Positions 52,463 through 62,817 of a stretch of 64,000 nt of DNA are shown in pieces. The DNA lies in the NCBI RefSeq assembly GCF_008065135.1, contig NZ_CP042914.1:4507404-4571403 (forward strand). Direction: 5' to 3'. This DNA is from Roseimaritima ulvae. Its GTDB lineage: Bacteria; Planctomycetota; Planctomycetia; Pirellulales; Pirellulaceae. The translations under genes were made by a program, and so were the position numbers. Below the pieces are notes generated by a model. That model did not search any database and was not told where the DNA came from. It was given only the letters and a program-made list of their open reading frames with translations. The number at the start of each line of letters is the position of its first letter. The first letter of the stretch is position 1.

Positions 52463-55400
52463 TTAGGTTGCGGGTTCGGAATGGGACTGGGAAGTCTCTG
52501 TCGTCCGTGACGGAGCAGGTTTGATTCCTTGGTGATATCTTTCGTCTGCAGATTCTTCAAACAGAGGAATATCGGTTTTGGATTCATTGACAACTCGTTC
52601 CGCCGATTTCAATCCGATCAGCCAGAACAACGCCGGGTGAACAAAGAAGTCGAGTAGTGTCGAGCTGATTAGGCCGCCGAGGATCACGGTTGCGACTGGG
52701 TACAGGATTTCTTTGCCGGGTTCACCCGCCGCCATGACCAACGGAACCAAGCCGATGCCGGAGGTGAGTGCCGTCATCAGCACCGGGGCGAGACGTTCCA
52801 GCCCAGCACGAACGATCATTTCTTTGGTCCAGTCTTCGCCTTCGTGCTGCACAAGATGCAGGTAGTGGTTCAGCAACAGGATACCGTTGCGTGATGCGAT
52901 TCCGGACAGTGAAATGAATCCGACCATCGCGGCGACGGTCAGCGTTTGTCCGGTGAAGACCAACGCGGCCACCGCACCAATGAATGCCATCGGCAACGCC
53001 ATCATCACCTGTAGCGAGAGATTGACGCTGCGAAACATCGTGTACAGCACCAAGAACACGCCGACAAGCGAAACGACAAACAGTAAACCGATGACTTGCG
53101 AGGCCGATTGTTGGCTTTCAAACTGGCCGCTGTACTGAACGAAGTAACCCGGTGGCAGAGATTCTACGATCGGTTGGACTTTCGTTTGAATGTCTTGCAC
53201 GACATCGACCACACCGCGATCGGCCACATTGCATTGCAATACGATCCGTCGCCGAACGTCCTCCCGATTGATTGTGTTTGGTCCGCCGGATTCGTAGATT
53301 TTGGCGACCGATTCCAGTGGCAGCTTGCCGCCATCGTCGAGGTCGATCGTCAAGCGACGTAACGTTTGCAGGTTTTCGCGATAGTCCTCGTCCAGACGCA
53401 GCATCAAGTCGAATGTTCGTTGTCCAATTAGAATTTCGGAAACCACCTGTCCGTTCAATGCCGTTTCGATAAACTCGTTCACCTCCACCGCACTGAGCCC
53501 GTAGAGCAGCAACTTGTCGCGATCCAGTTCGATTCGCATTTGCGGAATAATGACCTGCGGTTCAACCAATAGGTCGGTGACGCCTGGTACCGCACCCATC
53601 GCTGTTTCCATCTCTTCCGCTTTGCGCCGTAGCAAGTCGAGGTCGTCACCGTAGATCTTGATGCCGATTTGTGCCTTCACGCCGGAAATCATGTGCGATA
53701 TCAAGTGGGCGATGGGTTGTTCCACAGCGGTGACGATTCCCGGAATATCGGCCATTGCCTCACGGATTTCTTCCAGCTGTTCTTCGCGCGAACGCGGTGA
53801 TTCGGGATCGAGTTCCAGAATCATCTCGCTCATGTTGACGCCCTCAGCGTGCTCATCCAATTCGGCGCGACCGGTTCGTCGCACGAATCCTTTGATGTCT
53901 TCGATTTTACGCAGCCGTGTTTCAACGCGGCGGGAGATGTCGTTGGAGGTCGCCAACGAAGTTCCCGGAGGCAGCACGACGTTGAGTTGCACCGCACCTT
54001 CGTTGAACGGCGGCAGAAAGTCGCGTTCTAGACTCACAAGGAACAAACCAGCCAACGCAACCAACACCGCGGTGACGGCAAGATTCAGTCGCGGCACCGT
54101 GAGACTGAAGCGGATGACTTTGTCGCCAATCCACTTAATCGCTCGCAGGACAAAGCCGTCTTTTTCGTGTCCCTTTAGGTTCTGCTTGCCGAGCAACCAA
54201 TACGACAGCACCGGAGTGACGGTGAGGGAAACGAGCAGCGACGACAGAATCGAAACGATGTAGGCGACACCCAGTGGTGCAAACAAACGTCCTTCCATAC
54301 CCGACAATGCGAACAACGGCAGGAACACAAGGATGACGATCATCGTACCGAATACTATTGAATTTCGGATTTCGATACTGGCTCGGAATACGACCAACAG
54401 CGGGGGTTTGGGGTTCTCGCTCGAACGATTTTCCTTCAACCGGCGATAGATGTTTTCCACATCAACAATCGCGTCGTCGACCAATTCACCGATCGCCACA
54501 GCCAAACCGCCCAAGGTCATGGTGTTGATCGACAATCCGAAGACGGAGAATACGATCGCCGTCATCAATAGTGAAAGTGGAATCGCCGTCAACGTGATGA
54601 ACGTCGTGCGCACGTTCATCAAAAACAGAAACAGAATGATGACGACAAGAATGCCGCCATCGCGAAGTGCTTCGGCCACATTCTCAATCGCACGGTCGAT
54701 GAACGACTTTTGGGTGTAGAGCGGTTCGATGCGGAGGTCACCGGGAAGCGAAGGACGCAAATCCTCGATCGCAGCCATGACATCATCGGTTACTTGCCGC
54801 GTGTCAGCGCCCGGTTGCTTGTTGATCGTGAGGATGACGGCTGGGTCACCTGAAAATTCACCTTCTTCATTCCGTACCCAGGCAGAGCTATCGCCGCGTT
54901 TCACCTGCGGGCCTTCGACGACACGTGCAATTTGAGACAGCGCAATGGGACGGCCTTCTTTCATCGTGACGACGACCTTTTGCAGGTCTTCGATTGTCTG
55001 GACGCGGCCCAATGCACGAACGAGCAACTCATTCGGCCCCTGTTCATCCAGGTATCCGCCGGTCGCATTCTCGTTGCTGTTCTGCACTGCTTGCTTAACT
55101 TCGTGCAGCGAGACGCCGAACCGCAACAAGGCATCGGGATCCACCAAAACTTGAAACTGCTTGCGTCCGCCGCCCATTGTGAACACCTGCGATACACCGG
55201 GTATCGTGAGCAGCCGTTGTCTGACCACCCAATCACCGAGCGTTCGCAACTCAAGTGGCTCCGTCGCAGCTTCGTCGCTCCACATTCCCAGCATCAAGAT
55301 TTGACCCATGATCGAAGAGATCGGTGCAAGCGTTGGCTTAACGCCTTGCGGCATCCGTTCTTGAACGAGTTGCAGTCGTTCGTTGACGATTTGACGGTCA

Positions 55401-55714
55401 TTGTAGATGTCCGTATTCCAGTCGAACTCGACATAGATGACCGAGATGCCAACGCCGGACGAACTACGAACCGCTTGCACGCCATTCGCTCCATTGACCG
55501 CCGTTTCAATCGGAAACGTAATCAACGTCTCCACTTCTTCCGGTGCTAAACCCGGTGCTTCGGTCATGATGACCACGCGAGGCCGGTTCAGGTCTGGGAA
55601 TACGTCGATGGGAGCCCGCATCGCTTGCCAAGTCCCGAATCCCACTAGGAATAGTGCAACGGCGATCACGAGCAGACGTTGTTTCAACGCAAATCGAATA
55701 ATTGAATTTAGCAT
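52463..55714 (-). CDS. HME-RND inner membrane efflux transporter, non-copper signature
   Basis: 1083 residues with the RND fold: DVFPDLNRPRVVIMTEAPGL, ETLITFPIETAVNG, and the helix with proton-relay Asp/Glu near AVAIGELVDDAIVDVENIYR. Compared with the CusA at 33.6 kb, the copper methionines are replaced: YMPT becomes VQLNVVLPP, MVET becomes VNMSEMILE and MLQSGIKAP becomes MISGVKAQ with the Met shifted by one. It is therefore a heavy-metal exporter of another specificity (Zn, Co, Ni or Cd) or a divergent one. It starts 11 bp after its adaptor gene. Confidence 0.9.
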   Translation of the reverse strand: MLNSIIRFALKQRLLVIAVALFLVGFGTWQAMRAPIDVFPDLNRPRVVIMTEAPGLAPEEVETLITFPIETAVNGANGVQAVRSSSGVGISVIYVEFDWNTDIYNDRQIVNERLQLVQERMPQGVKPTLAPISSIMGQILMLGMWSDEAATEPLELRTLGDWVVRQRLLTIPGVSQVFTMGGGRKQFQVLVDPDALLRFGVSLHEVKQAVQNSNENATGGYLDEQGPNELLVRALGRVQTIEDLQKVVVTMKEGRPIALSQIARVVEGPQVKRGDSSAWVRNEEGEFSGDPAVILTINKQPGADTRQVTDDVMAAIEDLRPSLPGDLRIEPLYTQKSFIDRAIENVAEALRDGGILVVIILFLFLMNVRTTFITLTAIPLSLLMTAIVFSVFGLSINTMTLGGLAVAIGELVDDAIVDVENIYRRLKENRSSENPKPPLLVVFRASIEIRNSIVFGTMIVILVFLPLFALSGMEGRLFAPLGVAYIVSILSSLLVSLTVTPVLSYWLLGKQNLKGHEKDGFVLRAIKWIGDKVIRFSLTVPRLNLAVTAVLVALAGLFLVSLERDFLPPFNEGAVQLNVVLPPGTSLATSNDISRRVETRLRKIEDIKGFVRRTGRAELDEHAEGVNMSEMILELDPESPRSREEQLEEIREAMADIPGIVTAVEQPIAHLISHMISGVKAQIGIKIYGDDLDLLRRKAEEMETAMGAVPGVTDLLVEPQVIIPQMRIELDRDKLLLYGLSAVEVNEFIETALNGQVVSEILIGQRTFDLMLRLDEDYRENLQTLRRLTIDLDDGGKLPLESVAKIYESGGPNTINREDVRRRIVLQCNVADRGVVDVVQDIQTKVQPIVESLPPGYFVQYSGQFESQQSASQVIGLLFVVSLVGVFLVLYTMFRSVNLSLQVMMALPMAFIGAVAALVFTGQTLTVAAMVGFISLSGIASRNGILLLNHYLHLVQHEGEDWTKEMIVRAGLERLAPVLMTALTSGIGLVPLVMAAGEPGKEILYPVATVILGGLISSTLLDFFVHPALFWLIGLKSAERVVNESKTDIPLFEESADERYHQGIKPAPSRTTETSQSHSEPAT

Positions 55715-55725
55715 GATGTGGCTCC

Positions 55726-57210
55726 TTAGTGGTTATGCCCTGCGTGTGGATCAACTCCACCGCCAGACTTGTTTTTGAGAGCCATCTGCATTTGATGTGC
55801 GCCCCGCATGGCAATCACGTCGCCGGGGAACAGCGAACCGTCGTTGTCGATCACGGCGGAATACTGATCTCGGTACTTCACATGAACCGGCACACGATCG
55901 AAGTGACTGCCGTTCTGCTGGAACACAAATGTTTCTGCTCCTTCGCTCGCCACCGCCTCGACGGGAACCAAGATTTGCTCCGGCATCTCTTCGACCGGTA
56001 CTCGCAATTGCATCCGTTGGCCGGGGACATAACGCCATTCGACATAGCGATTGCCGTCGTTGCGACGATCCTTTGCAACCTCGTTTGGAAGCCGAACGTA
56101 GAAGTTTAGTGTCCGTGAAGTGGCACCGACTTGGTTCGCCAGATACGCGATTTCCAAGCCTTCAATCACACGGGATTCGGAACCTGGTTGTTCTATGATC
56201 GCATCGACTTTCCAACCGTTTTGTGAGGCACCGCGAAGCTGTCGAATGTCTTGCTCGAACGCGAGACCTTCGATGAACAACTCGTCGTAGTCGGTTAGGA
56301 TGCAGAGCGTTTCGCCAGCGTTGACAGATTGTCCTTTGTGAACGGACAAGTCTTGTAGGATCAACGGGCCAGTGTGTTTGGGCTTGTCCTCCAACACGAA
56401 CCCCGCTTGGACGACGTGCTGGGTCAATCGCAACTTGGCTTCACCGTGACTATCCACGCTTGGTGCGAAAACTTGCAGTTCACGCAGCAGTCGTCGCTCA
56501 CGTTCGATTCGATTCACTTGATCGTCTGACAGTCCGTGTAAACGCAGCGCTTCCCGCTGGGCACCAAGATGCGCGTTCAGCTTGTCGCGAGAGTACTGCC
56601 GCTCCAGCAACACCTTGCCCGCAACCGCACCACTTCGGGTGACTTGCTCTAAGCGAGCGATCTCGCGATTTTCGACATCCAGTTCGCCCAGCGTGCGGAC
56701 GAAGTCGGTCTGTGCGTTGACGAGGTCTTCGTGCGTCAAACGGATTTGAAACAGTAGACTTCCCGGTTCGACCGCTTCTCCTTGAACCGCGTGAACATGC
56801 GTGACGACGCCGGTCATCGGCGTAGCAACTTGGACTCGTGAACGACCGGGGCGTTCAGCGACGACGGCGGGAACCGTGATGGATCGGCGGAACGTTTCCA
56901 GCTTGATCGGGCGGATCGTCTCGTCAGACAAGCCGATGTTACGGATCGCCTGCTTTGACAATTCGAGCGAAGTCGTCTCGTCGTGCCCCGCATGCGCTGC
57001 GTGATCGTGACCGGCATGAGGATCAACCTCGCCGACCGCCTCACCTTCGTGCGGTTCGCCGCCACCTCGGAACGAAACAGCGGTTCGATCGATCCATGCC
57101 TTTGTGGCGGGGAACCAATGCTGCCAGGTAAGACCACCGACGATCACAACGATCAGCGTGGCGACTAACCAAACCCACTTCATGGGGACGTTGGGAATAC
57201 GGATTTTCAT
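55726..57210 (-). CDS. RND periplasmic adaptor (CzcB-like) with His-rich insertion
   Basis: 494 residues. A transmembrane helix (WVWLVATLIVVIVGGLTWQH), then EVDPHAGHDHAAHAGHDETT as a His-rich metal-binding segment, then the adaptor core: TPMTGVVTHVHAVQGEAVEP (barrel-sandwich hybrid), coiled-coil around VNAQTDFVRTLGELDVENRE, and IVQAGFVLEDK-type beta-barrel repeats. The C-terminus repeats DPHAGHNH. It precedes its RND partner by 11 bp. Confidence 0.9.
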   Translation of the reverse strand: MKIRIPNVPMKWVWLVATLIVVIVGGLTWQHWFPATKAWIDRTAVSFRGGGEPHEGEAVGEVDPHAGHDHAAHAGHDETTSLELSKQAIRNIGLSDETIRPIKLETFRRSITVPAVVAERPGRSRVQVATPMTGVVTHVHAVQGEAVEPGSLLFQIRLTHEDLVNAQTDFVRTLGELDVENREIARLEQVTRSGAVAGKVLLERQYSRDKLNAHLGAQREALRLHGLSDDQVNRIERERRLLRELQVFAPSVDSHGEAKLRLTQHVVQAGFVLEDKPKHTGPLILQDLSVHKGQSVNAGETLCILTDYDELFIEGLAFEQDIRQLRGASQNGWKVDAIIEQPGSESRVIEGLEIAYLANQVGATSRTLNFYVRLPNEVAKDRRNDGNRYVEWRYVPGQRMQLRVPVEEMPEQILVPVEAVASEGAETFVFQQNGSHFDRVPVHVKYRDQYSAVIDNDGSLFPGDVIAMRGAHQMQMALKNKSGGGVDPHAGHNH

Positions 57211-57414
57211 GGTAACGAAACCAACGGAACAACTGCCGGAGAAATCGATCCACGATTCGGATGCGTGTGGATCAGAGGAAGGTCAACGCGAAGACGCGTC
57301 CATGGCAGATGACCGGCGAGTGGCAAACGCATGGATTAGCGCTAGCGGATTTCGCCAAAAGTGTCGGAGCTGATGCACGAACACTCTCATCCAATCACGG
57401 ACGAGAGCGGACCA

Positions 57415-57957
57415 TTAAAGACGCCAGACTTGCGTCTTGAGGCGGAGGGGCGACTGCACGCAGTGCGGATCGGGCGGCGAACCGTACTCCGTCCGAAGTG
57501 CCAGCAACTCTTGCGACGACAACGACAAGCAAGACGTCAGCAAGGGTGACCAATCGAAGGTCAATATCAGCGAAATGTCGTTGTCGCGTTGATCGGCAAC
57601 GATGTTGCAATCAGCTTCATCACAGGATTCATGCGGTGCAGGTGAACCCGAACAAGGCAAATCCAAGCAAGGTTGTTCGGAACCAACTGCATTCGTTTCG
57701 TCATCAAAACAATTGCAAGCGATCGAGCCATCTGCGTTGCGCTGATGTTGGCACGAAGCCTTGTGACTATCGCAGAAATGCTCGGTAAGGTCGTGCCCAG
57801 CGTCTTGAAGACCAACCACATGTGGAACGTCCACCATCACTTGGTCGACGTCGTGACTGTGCGTGTGTCCCGCGTGAGCGTGATGCACGCAACAACCCAG
57901 CAGTGCGTGAAGCACTACGGCGGTCATCGTCGAATAGGTGAGGAGCGTATGAAACAT
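57415..57957 (-). CDS. Small membrane-linked Cys/His-rich protein at the head of the RND block
   Basis: I start it at MFHTLLTYSTMTAVVLHALL (57957); the longer frame adds 17 residues. 180 residues. A hydrophobic N-terminus with CCVHHAHAGHTHSHDVDQVM, then FCDSHKASCQHQ, ACNCFDD and several more Cys (PCLDLPCSGSPAPHESCDEA). No family recognised. It is first on the strand, followed by 204 bp without features and then the adaptor gene. Confidence 0.65.
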   Translation of the reverse strand: MFHTLLTYSTMTAVVLHALLGCCVHHAHAGHTHSHDVDQVMVDVPHVVGLQDAGHDLTEHFCDSHKASCQHQRNADGSIACNCFDDETNAVGSEQPCLDLPCSGSPAPHESCDEADCNIVADQRDNDISLILTFDWSPLLTSCLSLSSQELLALRTEYGSPPDPHCVQSPLRLKTQVWRL

Positions 57958-58191
57958 GGTCGCTTTGAAAAAGGTCCCGATGATCGGAACAACAAGACGA
58001 ATCATCACTGTATTACTATCGCATTTTGTCTGACGGGTCTACAGTGAAACTACGCAAAGGGAGCATCGCATAAGCTGTGCCAAGTGAGGAATTTCGGCGA
58101 ATCATCGAGAAAAGTCGCGAAAACAGCTCTCGGCAAATCCTCCGTTTGTCGTCAACCTGACCGCGATAGTGTCGCTTCTTGAGCACAAAAC

Positions 58192-58212
58192 GCCACCGGA
58201 TCTTCCGGTGGC
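58192..58212. terminator. Bidirectional terminator-like hairpin
   Basis: GCCACCGGA and TCCGGTGGC form a 9-bp stem with a 3-base loop. Plus strand continues CAGCTTTTTT; minus strand GTTTTG. It closes the His-rich gene ending at 58234. Confidence 0.7.
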
Positions 58213-58233
58213 CAGCTTTTTTCGCAGGCGAAA

Positions 58234-58575
58234 TTAGTGCCAGTGTCCGGTTCGGTGAACGTCGTAGTGACCGGGCTGGAAGTGAAAGTGATTTCCATGA
58301 CGTTGCATCGACGGAGCGTGGTAGTCAAGGTGCGTGGTGTCGTGGAAACGCGGTTGATGCCACTGGACGCCATGAGACGGGTAGTGCGAATGGTAGTGTC
58401 CGGGTACGTGGAAAGACGGCTGCGAAGGATACACATGACCGCCGTGATGGCCTCCATGGTGGCCGCCGCTGTGAAAACCATGGCCGTGCTGAGCCTGAGC
58501 TTCATCGCCAAAACCGAGCGTGAATGCGACTGCCAGGGCAACTATGGGCAGCACTTTTGGGGTGATTGACCACAT
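58234..58575 (-). CDS. Secreted His-rich protein
   Basis: 113 residues: signal peptide (VLPIVALAVAFTLGFG, cut near AQA) followed by an almost pure His/Gly/Tyr/Pro composition (HGHGFHSGGHHGGHHGGHVY; NHFHFQPGHYDVHRTGHWH). No catalytic motif. His-rich secreted proteins of this kind bind Ni, Zn or Cu and may buffer the periplasm. It sits alone between the metal block and the protease region. Confidence 0.8.
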   Translation of the reverse strand: MWSITPKVLPIVALAVAFTLGFGDEAQAQHGHGFHSGGHHGGHHGGHVYPSQPSFHVPGHYHSHYPSHGVQWHQPRFHDTTHLDYHAPSMQRHGNHFHFQPGHYDVHRTGHWH

Positions 58576-58884
58576 GATTGGAACCTCATTCTCTGCGGAA
58601 GACTTTGTGAGTGGGCTTTGCTAAGCCCGACAACAAAGACAATGCAAAAGTGGGTCGCCGCGGACAGAATTCTTAAAATTTATTCTTCGACAACGCTCAA
58701 TCGCCCTGTTCGACTCGCAGTTACCCATCAACGAGGCGAAACACGGTAGCGTTGCCAAAGGCTGGCCAGTTTTGCGGTCGGTCATGGCACCCGACTAACA
58801 ACGCGTGCTTCGTCGCCGCGGATAATTGTGCGCTGTATGGGGCGAGTGCCATCATTGCAAAGCGCTGGATTAAGACTCGTGCGG
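58576..58884. other. 309-bp non-coding gap
   Basis: I see no protein pattern, no terminator and no RNA signature. It separates the His-rich gene from the end of the CHAT gene on the same strand. Confidence 0.5.
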
Positions 58885-61800
58885 TTATCGCCAGTCTCCT
58901 GATAAAGTGAACGCGCCCCAATGTTCAGGCGGCGTTTTGCCTACTTTGAGTTCCTGGCCATCGCGTACGATACCCCGCAGGTCATCGGGGTGACGAAGCA
59001 CCCAAAGCTGGGCTTCCCGCATTGCATCGAGTCGTGACATCTCGTCGTGCCCCCAATAGTTTTTGTAGAACTGCTCCATCAGCAATCGAGTTGCAAGGTC
59101 CGGAACTTTCCACAAACTTGCGATCGTCGTCCGCGCGCCAGACACTTGAAACGAACGTTGAATCCCTATCAACCCTTCGCCGCCGGCCACTTCCCCAAGG
59201 CCGGTTTCACATGCGCTCAGCACGACAAGCTCGACTCCATCGAGCGGTAGAGAGGCGATTTCATCGGCCGTCAAAATCCCATCGTCTTGATTGGGGCGTG
59301 GTTTCGCATTTGCTCCTGAGAATGCGAGGCCAGATAGCAACCCGGGGCTGATGCCTCGCACCGTGCATTCGTTCTCGCCGACCAATCGCGACTCAGTTCG
59401 TGACGTGTCGCCTGGATGCGCACTCGAAAAATTTGACGCGGCAAAGAACCCATGTGTTGCCAGGTGGATTTGGTAACACTGCGGCGCGAATTCACGGAAC
59501 CGTTCTTCGGTCGCATCACCACGGTCAAGAGTTACGACGCAATCCGGCTTTGACCAGCCTTGATTTTTGTATAACCGTTCGATGGCTGCGATCTCACCCG
59601 CAGTGTGCTCCAGCCTCGGGAAAAAATCGCGTCCCGAACGCGGCGGAGACTGCCTGGTGCGATCCCACGGCAATGTCGCCTCGTTGACGGACGGTACTTC
59701 ACGGTTCGGAGCACCGTAGTCGACATCTCCCATGACCAGGAGATGCTTGGGCAAGTCGTGGCGTCCACGTCGAGCGACCAAAGATGGAATCATTTGAGGA
59801 ACCGGCACCATCGCAATCCGATGATTCTCAATCAGGTAACTGCCTTCGGACCGCCCAGGTAAGGCGACAAATGGCAGACGCCCCAGCGGTCCATCGGTGG
59901 ATACGAGTAGTGTCTTTGCGTCGCCAATGAGCGGTAGCAAGGGTTCCCAAATTGCTGCCCGCAGCTTGCGCCCCGCTTGGCGGCTCTCCGGTGACAATCC
60001 GAGTGAATCGCGCCAGACGTCGATCCACTTTGCGATGGGCGCTGACAGTCCGAAATGGACGCATTGAACGGACCCATCCGGCTTGACCACAGATGCCATC
60101 AACGAAGGCACGCGATTAAAACGTCCTTTCTCTGGATCGGGAGATAGTGAAGCGTACGCAAAGTAATCGATCAGCGCCGAGTCATCGGGTAAGGCTAGAG
60201 CTAGCTTTTCGAGCGTCGGAACGATTCGCGACGACCGAAACTCGACACTCGCTTGGCTCAGTTCCGTCTCAAGCGATTCTTTCTCGCCACGCATCGCCAT
60301 CAATTCGGCTTTCCAATTCTCAATCGCCTCCGTCCCGGACGGCGCTGAACGCGAGAGCGAGGCAATCCGCATCGTGACTTGCTGAAGTTCTTTATACTTC
60401 GATGCAATGGAATCCTGTTGTGAAAGCTTACGCATCATTCGTTGTCGAACGAGCGTTGAGCCTTTCCAAATGAGTATCTCCTCAAAGGATTCCTTTGCCG
60501 AGTCAGGCGCTTGGGCAGCGGCAGTTAGCATCAAATCCAAACGTTCGCGAAACAGGTTCGCCATCGCTAGTTGCTGACGCTCCGATTGCAGCGCCGATGC
60601 TAACTCGATGCTCTTCCGGGTGATCTCCAGTGCTTGTCGACTAACCTCAATCGCTACATCAAATTCCCCTCGCACCAATCGCAAGCGGGCCTCGTCGGCG
60701 AGCGTATCGGCGTAGTCGAGATGGTCTTCACCCAAGAGCGTTCTTCGTCCGCTCGCAGCTTCCGAAAACAGCGCTAAGGCTTCGTCGAACTTTCCATCAA
60801 AGATGTGCAGGAACGCCAGATTGCTGAGCGTTCGGAATCGGTCACGGTCATTTCCAGGAAGACTTTCGTAGGTTTGCAGTGCGGCCCTAAATAGCGATTC
60901 GGCTTCAGTCAGTTTGCCTTGTGAAGTCAAAGCGAGTGCAAGCGATTCGCGACTATGAGCCAGTTCACGACTCGCGGGTGAGTGTTGTTCCGTAAGTTTT
61001 AGTTCCCGTCGCAATAATTCTTCCGCATATTGGAATCGTTCTTGCCGCCATTTGAAGATGCCATAGTTGTGTAAGGCTACGGCGTATTCACGATGCTCTT
61101 CACCGAAAACTTCGCTGCGTTGTTTCAGAATCCGCGGGTGAAGACTCTCTGCTTGCTTAAAATCGCCGGTTTCACGAAACAGCTCAGCCAATAACGCTAA
61201 TGTATCGCCAAGGAGATCGACGGATTGCTCGGTGGCATCGGTTGGGAGGTCGCTTAAACGCTTAACATTCTCGTCGAGGATTTCCTTTGTCTTTGCGAAC
61301 TGCCCCAGTTCAAGATGTACTCGAGCAAGCCGATTGGACGCGATTAAGTATCGTTGTGGATCGGAATGCTCACCTGCAAAATGCTCCAAAACAGATTGGA
61401 GCTGAACGACCGCCTTATCGTAATGGCCGTAGTCCGTATAGAGCTGAGCAAGCCGTTCTTGAGATGACGCTATGTCATTCTTGGCAAGTCGTTCCGCGTC
61501 GACGAAGGGCATGGTTTTGGGAACCTCGTCAGCCGACTTATGCCAATGCCCGGCGTGTGGAACGACATTGATTTGAATGCTCTGCGGATTTTTGGCATGC
61601 ATATCTATGTGCGGATGCGATCGCGGGCCATTGGCATTCAATGGGGGGGGCTCATGAAATTTTGCACCCGGATAGTTTCCTAGCTGTGATGGAAGCTGCC
61701 AGATTGGAATGTTGAGATCAAAATTCCATCCTTGCATCTGAGGCCACTTATTCGCGGGACCATAATGACGTTGCGGAACGCCATCCCACGACGGCCTCCA

Positions 61801-61965
61801 ATTCGGTGCGATTCCTGCGTCAAGAGGTGGCTGGGGCGATGATTGCTGTGGTTGAGGAGCGAGAACCTGTGCATTGGCGACTGAAGCGGTCGTCGCGGTC
61901 AGAATGACAAGCAAGCGGAGCATTCGCACAGCCGATTGCGAACGAAATAGGATTCGGTTGTTCAT
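58885..61965 (-). CDS. TPR-CHAT caspase-like protease with signal peptide
   Basis: I start it at MNNRILFRSQSAVRMLRLLV (61965), which gives a signal peptide cut near ANA-QV; other starts lie upstream. About 1,026 residues. After a Pro/Asn-rich segment comes a long TPR region (LAQLYTDYGHYDKAVVQLQS, RQERFQYAEELLRRELKLTE and others; about residues 160-470), then a coiled-coil, and then the CHAT domain from about residue 650. The dyad is visible: His in IHLATHGFFAAS and Cys in VVLSACETGLGEVAGGEG. Ends EHWGAFTLSGDWR as usual for the family. Broken serpin fragments and a caspase gene lie next to it. Confidence 0.9.
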   Translation of the reverse strand: MNNRILFRSQSAVRMLRLLVILTATTASVANAQVLAPQPQQSSPQPPLDAGIAPNWRPSWDGVPQRHYGPANKWPQMQGWNFDLNIPIWQLPSQLGNYPGAKFHEPPPLNANGPRSHPHIDMHAKNPQSIQINVVPHAGHWHKSADEVPKTMPFVDAERLAKNDIASSQERLAQLYTDYGHYDKAVVQLQSVLEHFAGEHSDPQRYLIASNRLARVHLELGQFAKTKEILDENVKRLSDLPTDATEQSVDLLGDTLALLAELFRETGDFKQAESLHPRILKQRSEVFGEEHREYAVALHNYGIFKWRQERFQYAEELLRRELKLTEQHSPASRELAHSRESLALALTSQGKLTEAESLFRAALQTYESLPGNDRDRFRTLSNLAFLHIFDGKFDEALALFSEAASGRRTLLGEDHLDYADTLADEARLRLVRGEFDVAIEVSRQALEITRKSIELASALQSERQQLAMANLFRERLDLMLTAAAQAPDSAKESFEEILIWKGSTLVRQRMMRKLSQQDSIASKYKELQQVTMRIASLSRSAPSGTEAIENWKAELMAMRGEKESLETELSQASVEFRSSRIVPTLEKLALALPDDSALIDYFAYASLSPDPEKGRFNRVPSLMASVVKPDGSVQCVHFGLSAPIAKWIDVWRDSLGLSPESRQAGRKLRAAIWEPLLPLIGDAKTLLVSTDGPLGRLPFVALPGRSEGSYLIENHRIAMVPVPQMIPSLVARRGRHDLPKHLLVMGDVDYGAPNREVPSVNEATLPWDRTRQSPPRSGRDFFPRLEHTAGEIAAIERLYKNQGWSKPDCVVTLDRGDATEERFREFAPQCYQIHLATHGFFAASNFSSAHPGDTSRTESRLVGENECTVRGISPGLLSGLAFSGANAKPRPNQDDGILTADEIASLPLDGVELVVLSACETGLGEVAGGEGLIGIQRSFQVSGARTTIASLWKVPDLATRLLMEQFYKNYWGHDEMSRLDAMREAQLWVLRHPDDLRGIVRDGQELKVGKTPPEHWGAFTLSGDWR

Positions 61966-62014
61966 TGCTTTGCGATGAGGTTTAGCACGAAGCCAGCTGC
62001 CGTTATTCATTTCA

Positions 62015-62505
62015 TCAAACCTGCGATGGATGTTGCATGCGACCTGCAAACAGAATGAGCCGCGATTTTGAATCACCAATCAGGAACAGAATGGGATGGT
62101 CCGCGTTAAACATCGGTGCGGATGAATTGTGGACGCGTCCCGAATCGAGGTCAAACGTCATGTTCGTCGCGGCTGCGGCTTCTAGTCCCTCTAGGTTCAC
62201 TTCAACGAGTAATTTATCAACGACGCTGTCGATTCTACCCCCGTAGGCATCACCGCGCGTTATCCCCAAAGGATCGAAGCCTCCGCGAACGCAATCGGCA
62301 GTCCAATCTGGCTCGGTGGCGAGATCAGCTCGTAGCTCGTCTCCAATCGAAAGCGGGAAATCAAGACGTGCGTTCGGCTGTACGGCAACTCAATCAATTG
62401 ACCACGCCCCAGCGCAGGATCCCCAGAGCATTCCTTCCCCTCCGAAGGCAAATTGCTGAATGTTTTGATGGCAAGTAGCCGCTTCGTCGCAAACTCTTTG
62501 TCCAA
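62015..62505 (-). pseudogene. Frameshifted C-terminal remnant of a serpin (serine/cysteine protease inhibitor)
   Basis: Two frames join at about 62270. The first (62505-62260) gives LGRGQLIELPYS, RFRLETSYELISP and IGLPIAFAEAS, matching the serpin sequence around the hinge of sheet A; the second (from 62269) gives GDAYGGRIDSVVDKLLVEVN, the serpin signature helix, then LEGLEAAAATNMTFD (the hinge and reactive loop) and FNADHPILFLIGDSKSRL (the terminal signature). A one-base frame change separates DPLGITRGD from the preceding AFAEAS. The N-terminal two-thirds of the protein is missing, and residues between ELPYS and RFRLE are also deleted. The reactive loop region is intact as sequence only. Confidence 0.85.
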
Positions 62506-62817
62506 TCGACCAACGGACCGCCTAGCCGACCGTTTTCGACCAGGTCGTATTCGCCGGGCGAATCGCGATTTGAGAATTATTCAGAAAAACCAGATTTTCT
62601 GTCCGCCACCCGCTGGCTTTTGCATTGTTACCAACATGAAGCTTGGGCATTGTTGTGCCTCTCTTCGCCGGGTGGGTTGTGACGCCCCGGAGGGGGGGGC
62701 GTACAATCAACGCCAGTGGGGGCATGACAGGTCGCCACGCCTCGCTTCTGTAGGACAACAATTTCGCAACGGACTGTCACGCCATTTTCTAGTTAGCCAA
62801 AGGCACGAGGTACCACC
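62506..62817. other. 312-bp gap between the serpin relic and the His-rich gene
   Basis: No coding pattern was seen apart from short frames. It includes a GC-rich stretch near 62680-62702 (ACGCCCCGG.. followed by a run of G) that can form a small hairpin but has no T-tract. Confidence 0.45.

Noticed and set aside
62522-62761. Minus-strand open frame upstream of the serpin relic
   Set aside because: No serpin or other domain pattern and no start site; treated as non-coding.
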